Notes under the pieces: generated by a model
The model's input: the letters and a program-made list of their open reading frames with translations, nothing else
What the model was told of the DNA's origin: nothing
The model's database searches: none
NCBI RefSeq assembly: GCF_030296615.1
Contig: NZ_AP027732.1
Location: forward strand, 3,601,042 to 3,665,041
Direction: 5' to 3'
From: Frondihabitans sucicola
GTDB lineage: Bacteria > Actinomycetota > Actinomycetes > Actinomycetales > Microbacteriaceae
Length of the DNA: 64,000 nt
Part shown: one piece after another, positions 30,477-41,800 of the stretch
How the letters are laid out: every line of letters starts with the position of its first letter
Numbering within the stretch: the stretch's first letter is position 1
Made by a program: the position numbers and the translations under genes

Positions 30477-31741
30477 TCAGCGGCCGGTGCCGCCGTGGAC
30501 GACGGCCAGCTGGTCGGCGTCGAGGCCGAACGCCGAGTGGACGACGCGCATCGCGTCGTTGAGGATGTCGGCGCGGGTGACGACGCTGATGCGGATCTCG
30601 CTGGTGGAGATCATCTCGATGTTGATGCCCGCCTCGAACAGCGCTGTGAAGAGCTTCGCCGTGACGCCCGCGTTGGTGCGCATGCCGGCACCGACCAGGG
30701 CCAGCTTGCCGATCTGGTCGTCGTAGAGCAGCTCGGAGAACTCGATCTCGTCACGCTCGGACTGCAGGGCCTGCATGACGACCCCGCCCTCGGACTTCGG
30801 CAGGGTGAACGAGATGTCGGTCAGGCTCGTAGCCGCCGCTGACACGTTCTGCACGATCATGTCGATGTTGGCACCGGTCTTGGCGACCGTGCGGAAGATC
30901 AGGGCGGCCTTGCCCGGCTTGTCGGGCACGCCGACGACCGTGATCTTGCCCTCGCTCAGATCGCCGGCGATGCCCGCGATGATCGGCTCTTCCACGTGTT
31001 CTCCTCTTTCGGGTTGACGACCAGTGTGCCCTCGTTGTTGTTGAACGAGGAGCGGACGTGCAGCGTGACGCCGTGGCGTCTGGCGTACTCGACGGCCCGG
31101 ATGTACAGCACCTTCGACCCGGCCGCCGCGAGCTCGAGCATCTCTTCGCTCGTGATGCGGTCGAGCTTCTTCGCTCTGGGGACAACGCGCGGGTCGGCCG
31201 TGAAGATTCCGTCGACGTCGGTGTAGATCTCACAGACGTCGGCGCTGAGCGCCGCGGCGAGCGCGACGGCCGTCGTGTCGGAACCGCCGCGGCCGAGCGT
31301 GGTGATGTCGCCCGTGCTGCGGTTGAAGCCCTGGAAGCCCGCGACGATGGCGACGGCACCCTGGTCGAGCGCCTCGCGGACTCGGCCGGGCGTGACATCG
31401 ACGATGCGCGCCTTGCCGTGCTGGGCGTCGGTGATCATGCCGGCCTGGCTGCCCGTGTACGAGCGCGCCTCGACGCCGAGGCCGCGGATCGCCATCGACA
31501 GGAGCGCCATGCTGATGCGCTCGCCCGCCGTGAGGAGCATGTCGAGCTCGCGTCCGCCCGGCATGGGGGTGACCTTGGCGGCGAGATCGAGGAGTTCGTC
31601 GGTCGTGTCGCCCATGGCGGAGACGGCGACGACGACCTCGTTGCCGGCTTTGCGCGTCTCGACGATGCGCTTGGCCACCCGCTTGATGCTTTCGGGGTCG
31701 GCAACGGATGATCCGCCGAATTTCTGCACGATCAAGGCCAC
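30477..31741 (-). CDS. lysC: Aspartate kinase, alpha chain with in-frame beta subunit (frameshifted)
   Basis: First step of the aspartate pathway. The kinase domain starts [20 protein letters not shown], and two ACT domains bind Lys/Thr for feedback control. With one missing base restored near 30995-30996 (NTVEEP across the junction), the full protein is 421 residues, the same as I recall for Corynebacterium glutamicum LysC. There an internal start makes a 172-residue beta regulatory subunit. Here GTG 30995 likewise opens a 172-residue frame, [20 protein letters not shown]. This is the one break not in a long homopolymer. GTG 31741 is the start. Confidence 0.94.
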
Positions 31742-31896
31742 GCGCGTTGCTCCCGGGGGTAGGGGCGGACTCGTCTCCGCCGTGCGGGCAATTCTATTGG
31801 ACGTTTCCGGCGCGTTACGTGCCCCTCCTCGCCCGCAAACCGACTCGTATCGGTCGACGTCTCAGCGCCGCGTCGCGTTCCTTCGGCCGATGCGGC

Positions 31897-32861
31897 TCAC
31901 TTTCTCGCCGCCGCTCGGAGAATCGACTCCAGCCGCCCCGTCTGCGCCAGATCGGACCACATCCACCGGGCGAAACCACGGACGTCGCGGTGCGCGCGCA
32001 GCCGATCCTCTCGTCGCCGTTCGTCGACGGCGGCTTCCCCGGGCGTGCGGCCGCGCACCATCTCGCCGCGCGAATACGGGACGTAGCCGTCGAACTCTCC
32101 CACGAGCCCGAACTCCGGCCACCAGAAGTCCACTTCGCCGATCGTGACGCCGTTCTCGAAGAAGGCTTGCTGGAGAACCGGCCGCGGCCAGCCGAGTTCG
32201 AGGAACATGACGCGGCTCAGCGACTCACCCGGTGAGCCGGAGCATCCGTCGGCGAACTCCCGAGCGCGCGCGACCTGTCGATGAGCCCGGACCGGCGAGC
32301 GTCGCTCGAGGGCCTCGTCGAATTCGTCGAGCTGCAGGACTGTCTTGGCCCGTGCACCGGAGTGCCCCTGCGCGGCACCGCAAGAGCGCTGTCGAGCGCC
32401 ACGACGGCGTCGCGGAACGGCAGCGCCGAAGCAAGATCGACGGCGGTCCGGCCGGCACGCGTCACGGGCAGCCCGGCCACGTGGGCCGTGTCGTCGTCGG
32501 AGAGAGCGAACGCGTGCACCCGCGCCGTCGCGCCTCGGCGGCTGCGCAGAACGGAGGGATCCGTCACGTCGACGAGGTCGGACCCCGGAGACAGGCTCGC
32601 CCACCCGTGGAGGGCTGCCGCGGTCGAGTGCGAGAACGCGGCGGCGAGCCCCAGACGCGGAGCGGCCGCCCTCGCGCGGAGGAGGTGCCGCTCGCGCGCT
32701 TCGGCGCCACGCCAGACCTCGCTCGGGACGACGACGCCGGGCCGCGGGCCGGCGAGGTCGCCGCGCTCCGCCCGAGGTCGACGTGCCCGGTCGTGTCGAC
32801 CCGCGCGCACCGAGTCGGACGCCCGGAGGAGGTGATCAGGGCCGGTCTCGAAAGGTTCCAT
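31897..32861 (-). CDS. AbiEi-antitoxin-like / DUF559-type protein (frameshifted)
   Basis: ATG 32861. The N-terminal two thirds (AAFSHSTAAALHGWASLSPG, VTRAGRTAVDLASALPFRDA) match the actinobacterial proteins annotated as AbiEi-type antitoxin C-terminal domain. The C-terminal part (TIGEVDFWWPEFGLVGEFDG) resembles DUF559/Vsr-like nuclease folds with an E..D..E pattern. The two parts are in different frames; one C added to CCCC at 32365-32368 gives a 321-residue protein. There is no AbiEii toxin partner beside it, so a toxin-antitoxin role is unproven. Such solitary proteins are frequent and variable in Micrococcales. Confidence 0.72.
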
Positions 32862-33008
32862 GCCGACAGCGTGCCGATCGCGCGCCGGTCGCAGGGGGCC
32901 CCGACGCAATCTGTGGACAACGCATCAGCAAACCGACGACTACCGGACGACGTCACAGCGCCGCGACGCGTTGCTCTTGCCGAAACGCGTCAGGTCACCC
33001 GAGGCGGC

Positions 33009-33607
33009 CTACTCGCTGACGACGCGACGGCCCTCGAAGGCGCGGCCGAGGGTGACTTCGTCGGCGTATTCGAGGTCACCGCCGACGGGGAGACCGGAGG
33101 CGAGGCGCGTGACGCGGAGTCCGAACGGCGAGAGCATGCGCGAGAGGTAGGTCGCGGTGGCCTCGCCCTCGAGGTTGGGGTCGGTGGCGATGATGACCTC
33201 TTTGACGGTGTCGTCGGCGAGGCGCGTGACGAGCTGTCGAATGCGGAGGTCGTCGGGACCGATGCCGTCGATCGGGCTGATCGCGCCGCCGAGCACGTGG
33301 TACAGCCCCGGAACTCACGCGTGCGTTCGATCGCCTGCACGTCTTTGGCCTCTTCTACGACGCAGATGGTGGCCGGAGAGCGGCGCGGGTCGCGACAGAT
33401 CGAGCACGTCTCCTCCTCGGTGACGTTTCCGCAGATGTCGCAGAACCGAACCTTCGTCTTGACGTCGATGAGGAGCTCGGCGAGACGGCTGGTGTCGAAG
33501 TTCTCGGACTGCAGGATGTGGAACGCGATGCGCTGGGCGGACTTCGGCCCGATGCCGGGGAGCCTGCCGAATTCGTCGATCAGATCTTGGACGATGCCTT
33601 CGTACAC
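33009..33607 (-). CDS. recR: Recombination mediator RecR (frameshifted)
   Basis: RecFOR-pathway protein that helps load RecA on gaps. It starts [20 protein letters not shown] with a helix-hairpin-helix ([13 protein letters not shown]), then a zinc finger [19 protein letters not shown], and a Toprim domain ([35 protein letters not shown]). The frame breaks at EFRG; one C added to CCCC at 33306-33309 gives [12 protein letters not shown] and 199 residues, exactly family length. It starts 2 bp after dnaX, the classic dnaX-recR pair. Confidence 0.95.
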
Positions 33608-33609
33608 GG

Positions 33610-36084
33610 TCAGTCACTTCCGGTCGTCGGTGGGCCGGACTGCGGCGTGACCCGCGGCGCGATGGTCTCCTCGTGCATGAACTGTGCGTTGAGGATCTCG
33701 CGCACGACCGCCTCACCGTAGCGGGAGTTCTGCGGCACACTGCCACCGGCACGGGGTGGCGTGCGAGGCGCTGCCCGAGGCGCGACGGGCGTCGCCGCGG
33801 TCGTGGCTGCGGCCTCGGCGGTACCGGTCCCGACATCGGTGCCCGCCGGGGCGACCGGGGCCTTACCAGGAAGAGCGGAGGGCGCAGGATCGAGGTCGGC
33901 CTCGGGTACGCCGTCGGGCGGCTCTTCGGTGATGTACTCGGGCTCGTCGGGCTCGGGCGGTGCCGACTGGGGAATCGGCGCGACGTCCCAGCCGGTCGTG
34001 GGCGCGGCCGGCGCCGTCGAGCGAGCGGTCGTCGGGGACGACTGCTGGGCGGGCGGCCGGTCTGCCTGGCTCGGGGCCGCGGCAGGTGCGGCAGGTGCGG
34101 GCGAAGCCGCAGACACGGGCGAAGCGGCAGACGCCGGTGTGGGCGCCGGAGAGGCAGCGGGCGCGGGCGCGACGGCCGGAGACGCGGCAGCCTCGGTCGC
34201 GGAGTCGCGCGGAACCTCGGGGGTCGGCGAAGCCTCGGCGGAGGGTGACGGCGTGGGGCGGGTCGCGGCGGGAGCAGGCGCCGTCTCGGCCGATGGCGTC
34301 GGCGCGGTCGAGGTTGCCGAAGGCCCGGGGGCCGCACCGCCCTCTTCGGGACGCTCGACGCGCGCGATGTACTTCACGCGAATGCCGAGCAGCTGCTGGA
34401 TCGCGCGTCGGAGGTGCTCGCTGACCCCCTCGCCGGAGCCGACCGGGCGCTTGAATGTTTCGACGTCGTTGTGGCTCGGAAAGCTGAGGGTCAGGACGTC
34501 GTCGTCGAAGGTGCGCACCGTGGCGGTCATGACGACCATCCAGGCCGAGAGCTTGTCGCGCTCGAGCACCTCGAGGATCTCGGGCCACGTGTCGCGCATC
34601 TGCTGAAGCGAGACGGGGCCTGCCGGCGCGGCCGGAGTGATTGTGTCGGGCGTCTGGGCCCACGCCGTGGAGTGCGCGGCGGCGGGCGGAGCGGGCTCCG
34701 GCGAACCGGCGGAAGCCGGTGCGCCGGCCGGTGCCGACGCGGAAGTCGCCGCGGGGGCGGCAGCGGCGGCAGCAGGCGCCTGAGCCGCCCAGGCGTCGGC
34801 GGCGGCGGCGGGCGAGGACGACGACGGAGGCACGGCGGGTTCTCTGGTGGCGGGCTGGTGCCGGGCGGCGGTGGAGTCAACCGAAGCGGCGACAGAAGCA
34901 CTCGAGGCACCGGTGTCGCCCGCGACGCCGACACGACGCTCGAGGCGCTCGACGCGCGCCAAGGCCCCACGGCCCGACTCGTCGCTTTCGGGAACGAGCA
35001 CCCGCGCGATCATGAGCTCGAGGTGGAGCCGAGGCGACGTCGCCCCGGTCATGTCGGTGAGGGCGCGGTTGACGACGTCGGCGGAGCGCGACAGCTCTGC
35101 CGCACCGAAGGCGTGCGCCTGGCGGACCAGGTGCTCGAGCTCTTCGGGGGTGATGCCGCGGAGAACGGCCGCGGCCCCCTCCGTCGTGGCGCCCACGACG
35201 ATGAGGTCGCGCAGGCGCTCGAGAAGGTCTTCGACGAATCGGCGCGGATCTTGACCCGTTTGGATGACGCGATCGACCGCCGCGAAGGCCTCCGCGCCGT
35301 CGTGGTCGCCGAGAGCGTCGACGACCGCGTCGAGGAGCGAGGCGTGCGTGTAGCCGAGGAGCGCCACGGCTCGCTCGTACTCGATCTCACCGCCCTCGGA
35401 CCCGGCCATCAACTGGTCGAGAAGCGAGAGCGTGTCGCGCACGGAACCGCCGCCGGCCCGGACGACGAGGGGCAGGACGCCCGGAGCCGCCCGGACGCCT
35501 TCCGTCTCGCAGAGCTGGCCGACGTAGTCGAGCATCTGGGCCGGCGGAACGAGGCGGAACGGGTAGTGGTGCGTGCGCGAGCGGATCGTGCCGATGACCT
35601 TGTCGGGCTCGGTCGTCGCGAAGATGAACTTGACGTGCTCCGGTGGCTCTTCGACGATCTTGAGCAGGGCGTTGAACCCCTGCGGCGTGACCATGTGAGC
35701 CTCGTCGAGGATGAAGATCTTGTAGCGATCGCGAGCGGGCGCGAAGATCGCGCGATCGCGGAGGTCTCGGGCGTCGTCGACGCCGTTGTGGCTGGCGGCG
35801 TCGATCTCGATGACGTCGAGCGACCCGGAACCGTCGCGCGAGAGCTCGACGCAGCTCGGGCAGACGCCGCACGGAGTGTCGGTCGGACCCTCGGCGCAGT
35901 TGAGGCAGCGAGCGAGAATTCGTGCGGAGGTCGTCTTACCGCAGCCCCGCGGGCCGCTGAAAAGGTAGGCGTGGTTGACGCGATTGGTGCGGAGGGCCGT
36001 GCGCAGCGGATCGGTCACCTGAGTCTGCCCGATGAGCTCGGCGAAGTTTTCGGGCCGGTAACGGCGATACAGAGCAGTGACCAC
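33610..36084 (-). CDS. dnaX: DNA polymerase III gamma/tau subunit
   Basis: Clamp-loader ATPase of about 824 residues. Start region [20 protein letters not shown]; Walker [18 protein letters not shown] near residue 45; zinc module [19 protein letters not shown]; Walker [14 protein letters not shown]-like Arg finger region [13 protein letters not shown] long Pro/Ala-rich linker and the C-terminal tau-like region follow. The C-terminus is longer than in many bacteria, as is common in actinobacteria. I prefer GTG 36084 (M-V-T-A-L-Y); a TTG two codons earlier is possible. Pairs with holB and recR in function. Confidence 0.95.
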   Translation of the reverse strand: MVTALYRRYRPENFAELIGQTQVTDPLRTALRTNRVNHAYLFSGPRGCGKTTSARILARCLNCAEGPTDTPCGVCPSCVELSRDGSGSLDVIEIDAASHNGVDDARDLRDRAIFAPARDRYKIFILDEAHMVTPQGFNALLKIVEEPPEHVKFIFATTEPDKVIGTIRSRTHHYPFRLVPPAQMLDYVGQLCETEGVRAAPGVLPLVVRAGGGSVRDTLSLLDQLMAGSEGGEIEYERAVALLGYTHASLLDAVVDALGDHDGAEAFAAVDRVIQTGQDPRRFVEDLLERLRDLIVVGATTEGAAAVLRGITPEELEHLVRQAHAFGAAELSRSADVVNRALTDMTGATSPRLHLELMIARVLVPESDESGRGALARVERLERRVGVAGDTGASSASVAASVDSTAARHQPATREPAVPPSSSSPAAAADAWAAQAPAAAAAAPAATSASAPAGAPASAGSPEPAPPAAAHSTAWAQTPDTITPAAPAGPVSLQQMRDTWPEILEVLERDKLSAWMVVMTATVRTFDDDVLTLSFPSHNDVETFKRPVGSGEGVSEHLRRAIQQLLGIRVKYIARVERPEEGGAAPGPSATSTAPTPSAETAPAPAATRPTPSPSAEASPTPEVPRDSATEAAASPAVAPAPAASPAPTPASAASPVSAASPAPAAPAAAPSQADRPPAQQSSPTTARSTAPAAPTTGWDVAPIPQSAPPEPDEPEYITEEPPDGVPEADLDPAPSALPGKAPVAPAGTDVGTGTAEAAATTAATPVAPRAAPRTPPRAGGSVPQNSRYGEAVVREILNAQFMHEETIAPRVTPQSGPPTTGSD

Positions 36085-36284
36085 ATCCAAAGAGTAGTCG
36101 GAGCCGCCGACACTCCCGTTCTCCGAGGAGCCGACCGGTGGTCGATCCCGGCGCCGGATCCCCTTTACCGATCCGAACCGCTCGGAGTACTCTCAGGGCA
36201 CACACCGGACGCGGCCAACCACCGTGCGGGCTCTCACCAGGCCCGCTCCCCCACCGGGCGTCCGGCCAAGGATCAGGAGAAGCG

Positions 36285-36941
36285 ATGACCGCACCCTCGG
36301 CGTCCCACGACGCCACTGCAGCAACCTCGACGACACAGCCGCACGGAAGCTCCGGCCCTCGCCGGCCGAGACAGTCCCGATCGGGCAAGGTCCGCGCCGT
36401 CCTCGCCCTGGGCGCCGTCGTCGGTCTCGGCACCGTCGCCACGCTCGCCGCGTGGTCGGACACCGGGGCGGTGACCGGCAATTTCAGCACCGGCACGATC
36501 GACCTCAAGCTGAACGGCCAAGACGGCACCGCCGCACTGACGTCGCTGTCGATGGCCAACGCCACGCCCGGCACGACGATCTACGCGAACCTTCCCGTCC
36601 TCAACAACGGCACCGTGGCCTTCACCTACGGCTTCACGACCGCGTCGACGAACGGGAGCGACAGCCCGGCACTGAACGCGAACCTCACCTGGTCGATCGT
36701 GTCGCTGGGAACCGCGACGACCTGCAACGCGACCACGTTCGCGGCCGCGGCAGCCGTTCCCGCCACCAACATCTCCCCGACCGCGACGTTGAGCGCCGCC
36801 CCTGCGATCACCGGGCGCGCCCTGGCGGCCGGCGCCACCGAGAACCTCTGCTTCCAGGTCACGCTCCCCTCGAGCGCGCCGACCGGGGTCCAGGGCAAAT
36901 CGACGGTCGCGACCGTCTCCTTCACGGCAACGTCCTCCTGA
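36285..36941 (+). CDS. SipW-dependent-type secreted protein (TasA-like)
   Basis: 218 residues; ATG 36285 follows AGGAGA. The basic N-terminus is followed by the helix VLALGAVVGLGTVATLAAWSD and then TGAVTGNFSTGTIDLKLNG. This pattern (hydrophobic helix, AWSD or AFTD, then F.TGTIDL) is the SipW signal and start of the TasA/camelysin fold. Two Cys (ATTCNA and ENLCFQ) could form a disulfide. TasA-like proteins form extracellular fibres in Bacillus; a similar role here is inferred. It precedes the SipW-type signal peptidase by 131 bp. Confidence 0.75.
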   Translation: MTAPSASHDATAATSTTQPHGSSGPRRPRQSRSGKVRAVLALGAVVGLGTVATLAAWSDTGAVTGNFSTGTIDLKLNGQDGTAALTSLSMANATPGTTIYANLPVLNNGTVAFTYGFTTASTNGSDSPALNANLTWSIVSLGTATTCNATTFAAAAAVPATNISPTATLSAAPAITGRALAAGATENLCFQVTLPSSAPTGVQGKSTVATVSFTATSS

Positions 36942-37072
36942 ACCTTCGGCCTTCTTCCGGCCACTGCGGTCCCGGCCACGCCGGGACTAGCGGGTGGCGG
37001 CCCGACAGACTCCATTCGGGTGGAGCCTGCGACCGCCGCCCGCCTCTTCCCCGTCCGAGGTGGTGAACGATC

Positions 37073-38248
37073 GTGAGTCCGCGAACATCCGAAGCCGGAC
37101 GAGCCAGCCGCGGCTATCGCGCCGCGGTCGTGATCCGCGAGATCGTGCTCTGGCTGGGTTCGGCCGTCGGCGTCACCTGCCTCGTCGTGGCGGCCGCAGC
37201 TCTCTTCTTCGGCGTCACGCCGCTCGTGTTCCGCTCCGGGTCGATGTCGCCCCAGATCCCGACCGGAGCCCTGGCGCTGGCCCGCACCACACCGGCCGCC
37301 GACCTCCACTCCGGCGACATCGTGAGTGTGATCCGCGCCGACGGCCAGCGTGTCACGCACCGGCTGGTCTCCGAGAAGCCCGCGGGCGACGGCCGGTTCT
37401 CCCTGATCGTCAAGGGCGACGCCAACGCCGAGGCCGACCCGGTTCCGGTCGTCACGCGCAGCGTCGATCGTGTCTTCTGGTCGACGGCGCGGCTCGGCTT
37501 CGTGCTGCAGGCGGCGTCGAAGCCGCAGGTGGTCCTTCCCATCGGCGCCCTCTTCGGGGTCCTGGCCGTGGTCGGGTTTCGCCCGCCACTCGACAAGCGA
37601 CTGCTCCGCGACCGCCCCGACTCGACCCCGAAGACCCACGACGGCGGTGCCGATCACCCCGACCCGACCGATCACAGTGGGGACAACGGGCAGGATCACG
37701 CCGGCACGCGTCGCGAGAACGGTTCTCCGTCCGAGGGCGGTCCTCGTGCGACTGCTCGCCACCGCGCTACGGAGACCCCTCCTGGACCGCCGGCGCACTC
37801 ACCTCGGCGTACGACGCCCGTCGTCTGGCGGCCGCTGCAGTCGGCCTCGACGCCGGTGCCGCGCCCGGGCCGTCCGGGCCGTCGGGGCCGTCAGCCCTCC
37901 CGCGTCCGTCGAGTGTGCGGGCCCGTGGCGGCGCCCTCGGCCTCGTCGCCCTGCTCCTCGTCGCCGAGTCCGCGACGGGCCTGCACACCACCGGCACCCT
38001 CGCCGCGTTCACCGACCCGGGCGGTGCCACCGGGACGTTCACGGCCGGTTCCGTGCCCCCTCCCGACACCTTCACCTGCTCGATCGTCAACGGGCAGATC
38101 CGTTTCGCCTGGACCGTTCCCGCCTCGACCTGGGCTCCGACGTCGTTCGTCATCACGAATACGAGCAACGGCACCACGACGGCGATCCCGTCAGGAGCGA
38201 CGCGCACGGTCGACGTCGCTCCCCCACTGGTGTCTCTCGGGGGTCTGA
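37073..38248 (+). CDS. Signal peptidase I, SipW type (C-terminal end unresolved)
   Basis: GTG 37073. One membrane helix (IVLWLGSAVGVTCLVVAAAA), then the catalytic Ser box VFRSGSMSPQIPTGALAL, a His box VTHRLVSE in place of the Lys of ordinary signal peptidases, and IVKGDANAEADPVPV. A second helix, QVVLPIGALFGVLAVVGF, ends near base 37590. This is the archaeal/ER-like SipW type that cleaves TasA-like proteins. Beyond about 37620 the frame stays open to 38248 while running through the next gene, and no stop exists in any forward frame between 37470 and 38248. The true end must be earlier; a base error in its stop codon is likely. Confidence 0.8.
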   Translation: MSPRTSEAGRASRGYRAAVVIREIVLWLGSAVGVTCLVVAAAALFFGVTPLVFRSGSMSPQIPTGALALARTTPAADLHSGDIVSVIRADGQRVTHRLVSEKPAGDGRFSLIVKGDANAEADPVPVVTRSVDRVFWSTARLGFVLQAASKPQVVLPIGALFGVLAVVGFRPPLDKRLLRDRPDSTPKTHDGGADHPDPTDHSGDNGQDHAGTRRENGSPSEGGPRATARHRATETPPGPPAHSPRRTTPVVWRPLQSASTPVPRPGRPGRRGRQPSRVRRVCGPVAAPSASSPCSSSPSPRRACTPPAPSPRSPTRAVPPGRSRPVPCPLPTPSPARSSTGRSVSPGPFPPRPGLRRRSSSRIRATAPRRRSRQERRARSTSLPHWCLSGV

Positions 38249-38355
38249 CGACCTTCGTCTACACGATCCGGTCGAATCTCGGTTCGACGTCGACGACGGC
38301 GAAGCAGACCCGCACGGTCACTGCCCTCCTCGGCATGCTGCCGACCTGCAGCTAG
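37915..38355 (+). CDS. Second TasA-like secreted protein
   Basis: From GTG 37915 the reading is VRARGGALGLVALLLVAESA, then GTLAAFTDPGGATGTFTAGS, the SipW-type helix-AFTD-F.AG pattern, followed by about 90 residues of beta-rich sequence. A Cys near the start of the mature part (DTFTCSIVNG) and one at the C-terminus (MLPTCS) could pair. The start is uncertain because the frame is open further upstream, where no start codon with a ribosome-binding site is obvious. Likely a substrate of the preceding signal peptidase. Confidence 0.6.
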   Translation: MRARGGALGLVALLLVAESATGLHTTGTLAAFTDPGGATGTFTAGSVPPPDTFTCSIVNGQIRFAWTVPASTWAPTSFVITNTSNGTTTAIPSGATRTVDVAPPLVSLGGLTTFVYTIRSNLGSTSTTAKQTRTVTALLGMLPTCS

Positions 38356-38389
38356 CGACGCTCGCCTGCGCCCTCCCGGAGAGACGAGG

Positions 38390-38856
38390 TCATGGCCGAT
38401 CGGACGATCGACGCCGGCGTCGACGACGCAGCACCCGGATCAGTCCACCCGCAGCCAGACCGAGGCCGACCGCCGTCGGCACGGCGACCCGCGACCCCGT
38501 CGAGGCGAGCAACCCCGTGCTCGCCGCTGTGGTCCCGGCTCCGACGGCACCACCGCGCGATCCTGCGCCCCGGCCTCCGTCGCACCGCCGCCCACCCACG
38601 GCCCCGCCGTGCCGTCCGGGTCGAGCGACCCCTGCTCGATGCCGAAGGACGACGAGGTCAGCGGGCCGCCGCCCGGGCCCTCGAGCGCGAGGTGGGAATG
38701 ATCCGTCCACGTGGCGGAGGTGCGAAGCAGCACGCCGGTCACGGCGACCGTGCCGGCGGCGAGAGGTGTCAGGCGAATCCGCCCTCGCGACCGTGCCCGC
38801 GTGCGTGTCTTCCGATCACCCTCTGGAAGTACTGGAGAACGGAGCGGCCCCTTCAC
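38390..38856 (-). CDS. Small TasA-like protein with LAXTG sorting signal (frameshifted)
   Basis: On the minus strand, GTG 38856 opens a frame with RIRLTPLAAGTVAVTGVLL followed by TSATWTDHSHLALEGPGG, a SipW-type signal region. After one base is added to CCCC at 38568-38571 it continues through Gly/Ala-rich sequence to GLLASTGSRVAVPTAVGLGL and an Arg-rich tail. LASTG, hydrophobic helix and basic tail make a sortase signal of the LAXTG type used by actinobacterial class E sortases. The gene starts inside the adhesin terminator hairpin, so the start may be wrong. About 155 residues in total. Confidence 0.6.
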
Positions 38857-38879
38857 ACCCGAAAGGAAGGGACCGCTCC
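38841..38879 (-). terminator. Terminator hairpin after the giant adhesin gene
   Basis: GGAGCGG (38841-38847) pairs with CCGCTCC (38873-38879), and CCCTT (38849-38853) with AAGGG (38867-38871), with one mismatch between. It lies 9 bp beyond the adhesin stop. The following U-content is modest. Confidence 0.65.
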
Positions 38880-38887
38880 TGGTGGCG

Positions 38888-41800
38888 CTAGCGTTTCCCC
38901 GCCCTGATCCTGCTCAGACCCCGGGATGCACCCAACATCCCGAGTCCCAGTGCGAAGAGGCCTGCGCCCACGACCATCCAGGGAAGGACGGTCGAGCCTG
39001 TGAAGGCGAGCACTCCGCCGACGACCGAGGTCGGCGTCGTCGTGCTGCCCGTGCCTGCGGGGACGGCGATTCCCGTTCCGGTGCCGGTACCCGTGCCTGC
39101 GCCGGTACCCGTTCCGGTGCCGGTTCCCGTGCCTGCGCCGGTACCCGTTCCAGGTCCGGTGCCGGGGCCGGTTCCGCCGCCGTCACCGGGGTCGCCGGGG
39201 CCGGTTCCGCCGCCGCCCGGCGTGGTGGGGCCCTGGACGACGACGAAAGCCGTCGCGGCCGGACCCGAAGTGAATCCACTCACGGTCTCGGTGCCCACGA
39301 AGCTGTGGGTGCCGGGAACGAGTCCGGTGAACGTCAGCGTCCAATCGCCGTCGGCGTCGGCCGTGACCGTCTTGCTCGTGCCGCCGTCGAGTGTGATCGT
39401 CACGATCGCTCCCGGCTGGGCCGTCCCGGAGATCGGCACGCTGGAGCGGCCGTCGACCCCTGCGGTGAACGACGCCCCCGGGAGCGGCGAGACGACGGTG
39501 AGGGGTGCGACGTCCTGGATCGAGAAGGCGTTCTCCGGGGCGCTCGTGGTGACGCCGGCCACGGTCTGCGACGCGATGAAGGAATGCTCGCCCGCTGCGA
39601 GCGCCAGGTAGCGCACGCTCCAGGTCCCGTCGGGCAGCACGGTCGTCGTCAGGATTCGGACTCCGTCGAGATCGACCGAGATCAGGGCTCCCGGAGTTCC
39701 CACACCGGTGACGGTGACGTTCTCGGTTCCATCGCTGTTGACGTCGATGATCAACGCGCCCTCGGTGGGCGACGTGACGACGACCCCTCCGCCGGCCGGG
39801 ACCGCCACGACCGCGAAGACGGTCGACACCGGCGCCGAGGTGGCCGTCCCGACGGTCTCCGTGGCACGCAGGGTGTGCGTGCCCTTCACGACCCCGTCGA
39901 GCAGGATGGTCCAGCTGCCGTCCGCCGCAGCGGTGGCGGTCTTGACGGCGCCCCCGTCGACCGACAGCTTCACCGCGGAGCCGGGCTCGGCCGTGCCGGT
40001 GACGATGACGTTCGTGACTCCGGCGACGCCACCGCCGAAGACCTGACCCGCTGTGGGCGACGTGATGACGACCGGGTCGGCCCGTGAACCGGTGATCTGG
40101 ACCGCCGCCGAACCTGTGGTGGTCCCGCCCGTGGTCTGCGTCACCACGACCGTGCGCGGACCGTCGGGGACGGAGGTCACCGTCGTCGACCACGTGCCGT
40201 CGGTCGCGACGGTCGTCGTCCGCGAGATGCCCGCGCCGAGGTCGACCGTGATGGTGGATCCGGGCTGACCAGTTCCGGTGACCGGGACGTCGAAGGTGCC
40301 GTCACCGTCGACGTCGCGGATACTCTGCCCGGAAGCGGGGCTCGTGATGGTGAGCTGCGCCGCGGGATCGGCGGTCGTGGCCACCGTGAAGTCGGCACTC
40401 GTCGCCGGCTGCTTCGTGGTGCCCACCGTCTGGACGGCGGTCACCGTGTGGTCGCCAGCGCCGACGGCGGCGAACGTGATGGTCCAGGATCCCTGCGCGC
40501 TCACGGTCGCCGTCGTGGCGCCCGACCCGTCGAGAGTCACCGAGACCCGCGCACCGGGCTCACCGGTACCGCTCACGACGACCGGTGTGCTCGCACCGGA
40601 GGCGACCTGGTACTGCTGGCCCGCCTGGGGCGAGGTGATCACCGCGGAGGACGCGACGCGGACCGTCACGCCGGATTCGACGGGTGCGGTCGCACCGTCG
40701 GCGAGTGTCTGCGAGGCGGCGATCGTGTGATCCCCGGGGTGACTCCCGCGAAGCTGGTCGACCAGGTGCCGTCGCTGTCGGTGGTGACCTGCTTCGGCGT
40801 CCCGCCGTCGAGCACGATCGACACGACCGCTCCCGGCTGAGCGGAGCCGCTCACGGGAATCGTGGTCGTCGAGGTCGACGTCGGGACGGTGACCGTCGCG
40901 CCGTCGGCCGGCCTGGTCACGACCACCGGCTGGGCGACGACGATGCGGAGCGGCTGCGTGACGGCCGGTAGGATCGCGCCGTTCGAGGTCTCGACCACGG
41001 AGATCGTCCGGTCACCGGCCGGAACGTCGTCGGCCGTGACCGACCAGGTTCCGTCGGTGCCGACCGTGGCCGTGGCCGTGAGGCCGACGCCGAGGCTGAC
41101 CGTGATGGCGGCGCCCTTCTGCCCCGTGCCCGACACCGTGACGTCTGCTGTCGCCGTCGAGTCGGAGACCGCGATCGGCGTGCCCGGCGTCGGTGCGGTG
41201 ATGGTGGCGGGAGTGACGGTCGCCGCGGTGACCTGCACGGAGTCGGACCCGGTGACGTCGCCACCGGTGGTCTGCGTGACCACGATGGTCACGGACCCGA
41301 CCGGGACGTCGCCCACCGTGGTCGACCACGTGCCGTCCTCACCGACGGTCGTCGTGCTGGAGGAGTCGGGGCCGGCGCTGACCGTGATGGTGGACTGCGG
41401 CTCGCCGGTTCCCGAAACCGGGATGTCGACGAGACCGTCCCCGTCGACGTCGGGGACGACCGCGCCGGCCGTGGGACTGCCGACGACCACCGGGTCGACC
41501 GGATTCGCCGTCTGGACGACCGAGAAGTCGACGGACACCGGAGCCTGGAGCACACCGTTCACCGACTGCGTGGCGACGAGCGCGTGACCGCCGGCCACGA
41601 GGCCGCTGAAGCTCGGCGTCGACCACGAGCCGTCGGCAGCGACGACGGCCGTGACAGTGCCGGCGGTGTCGCCGTCGAGGACCACCGAGACGGACGCTCC
41701 CGGGCTGCCCGTTCCCGAGACGGGAACGGACGCGGTCTGACCGGTGGCGACCTGCACGACCTGGCCGCTCTGCGGAGTCGTGATCGCTGCCGCCGGAGCG

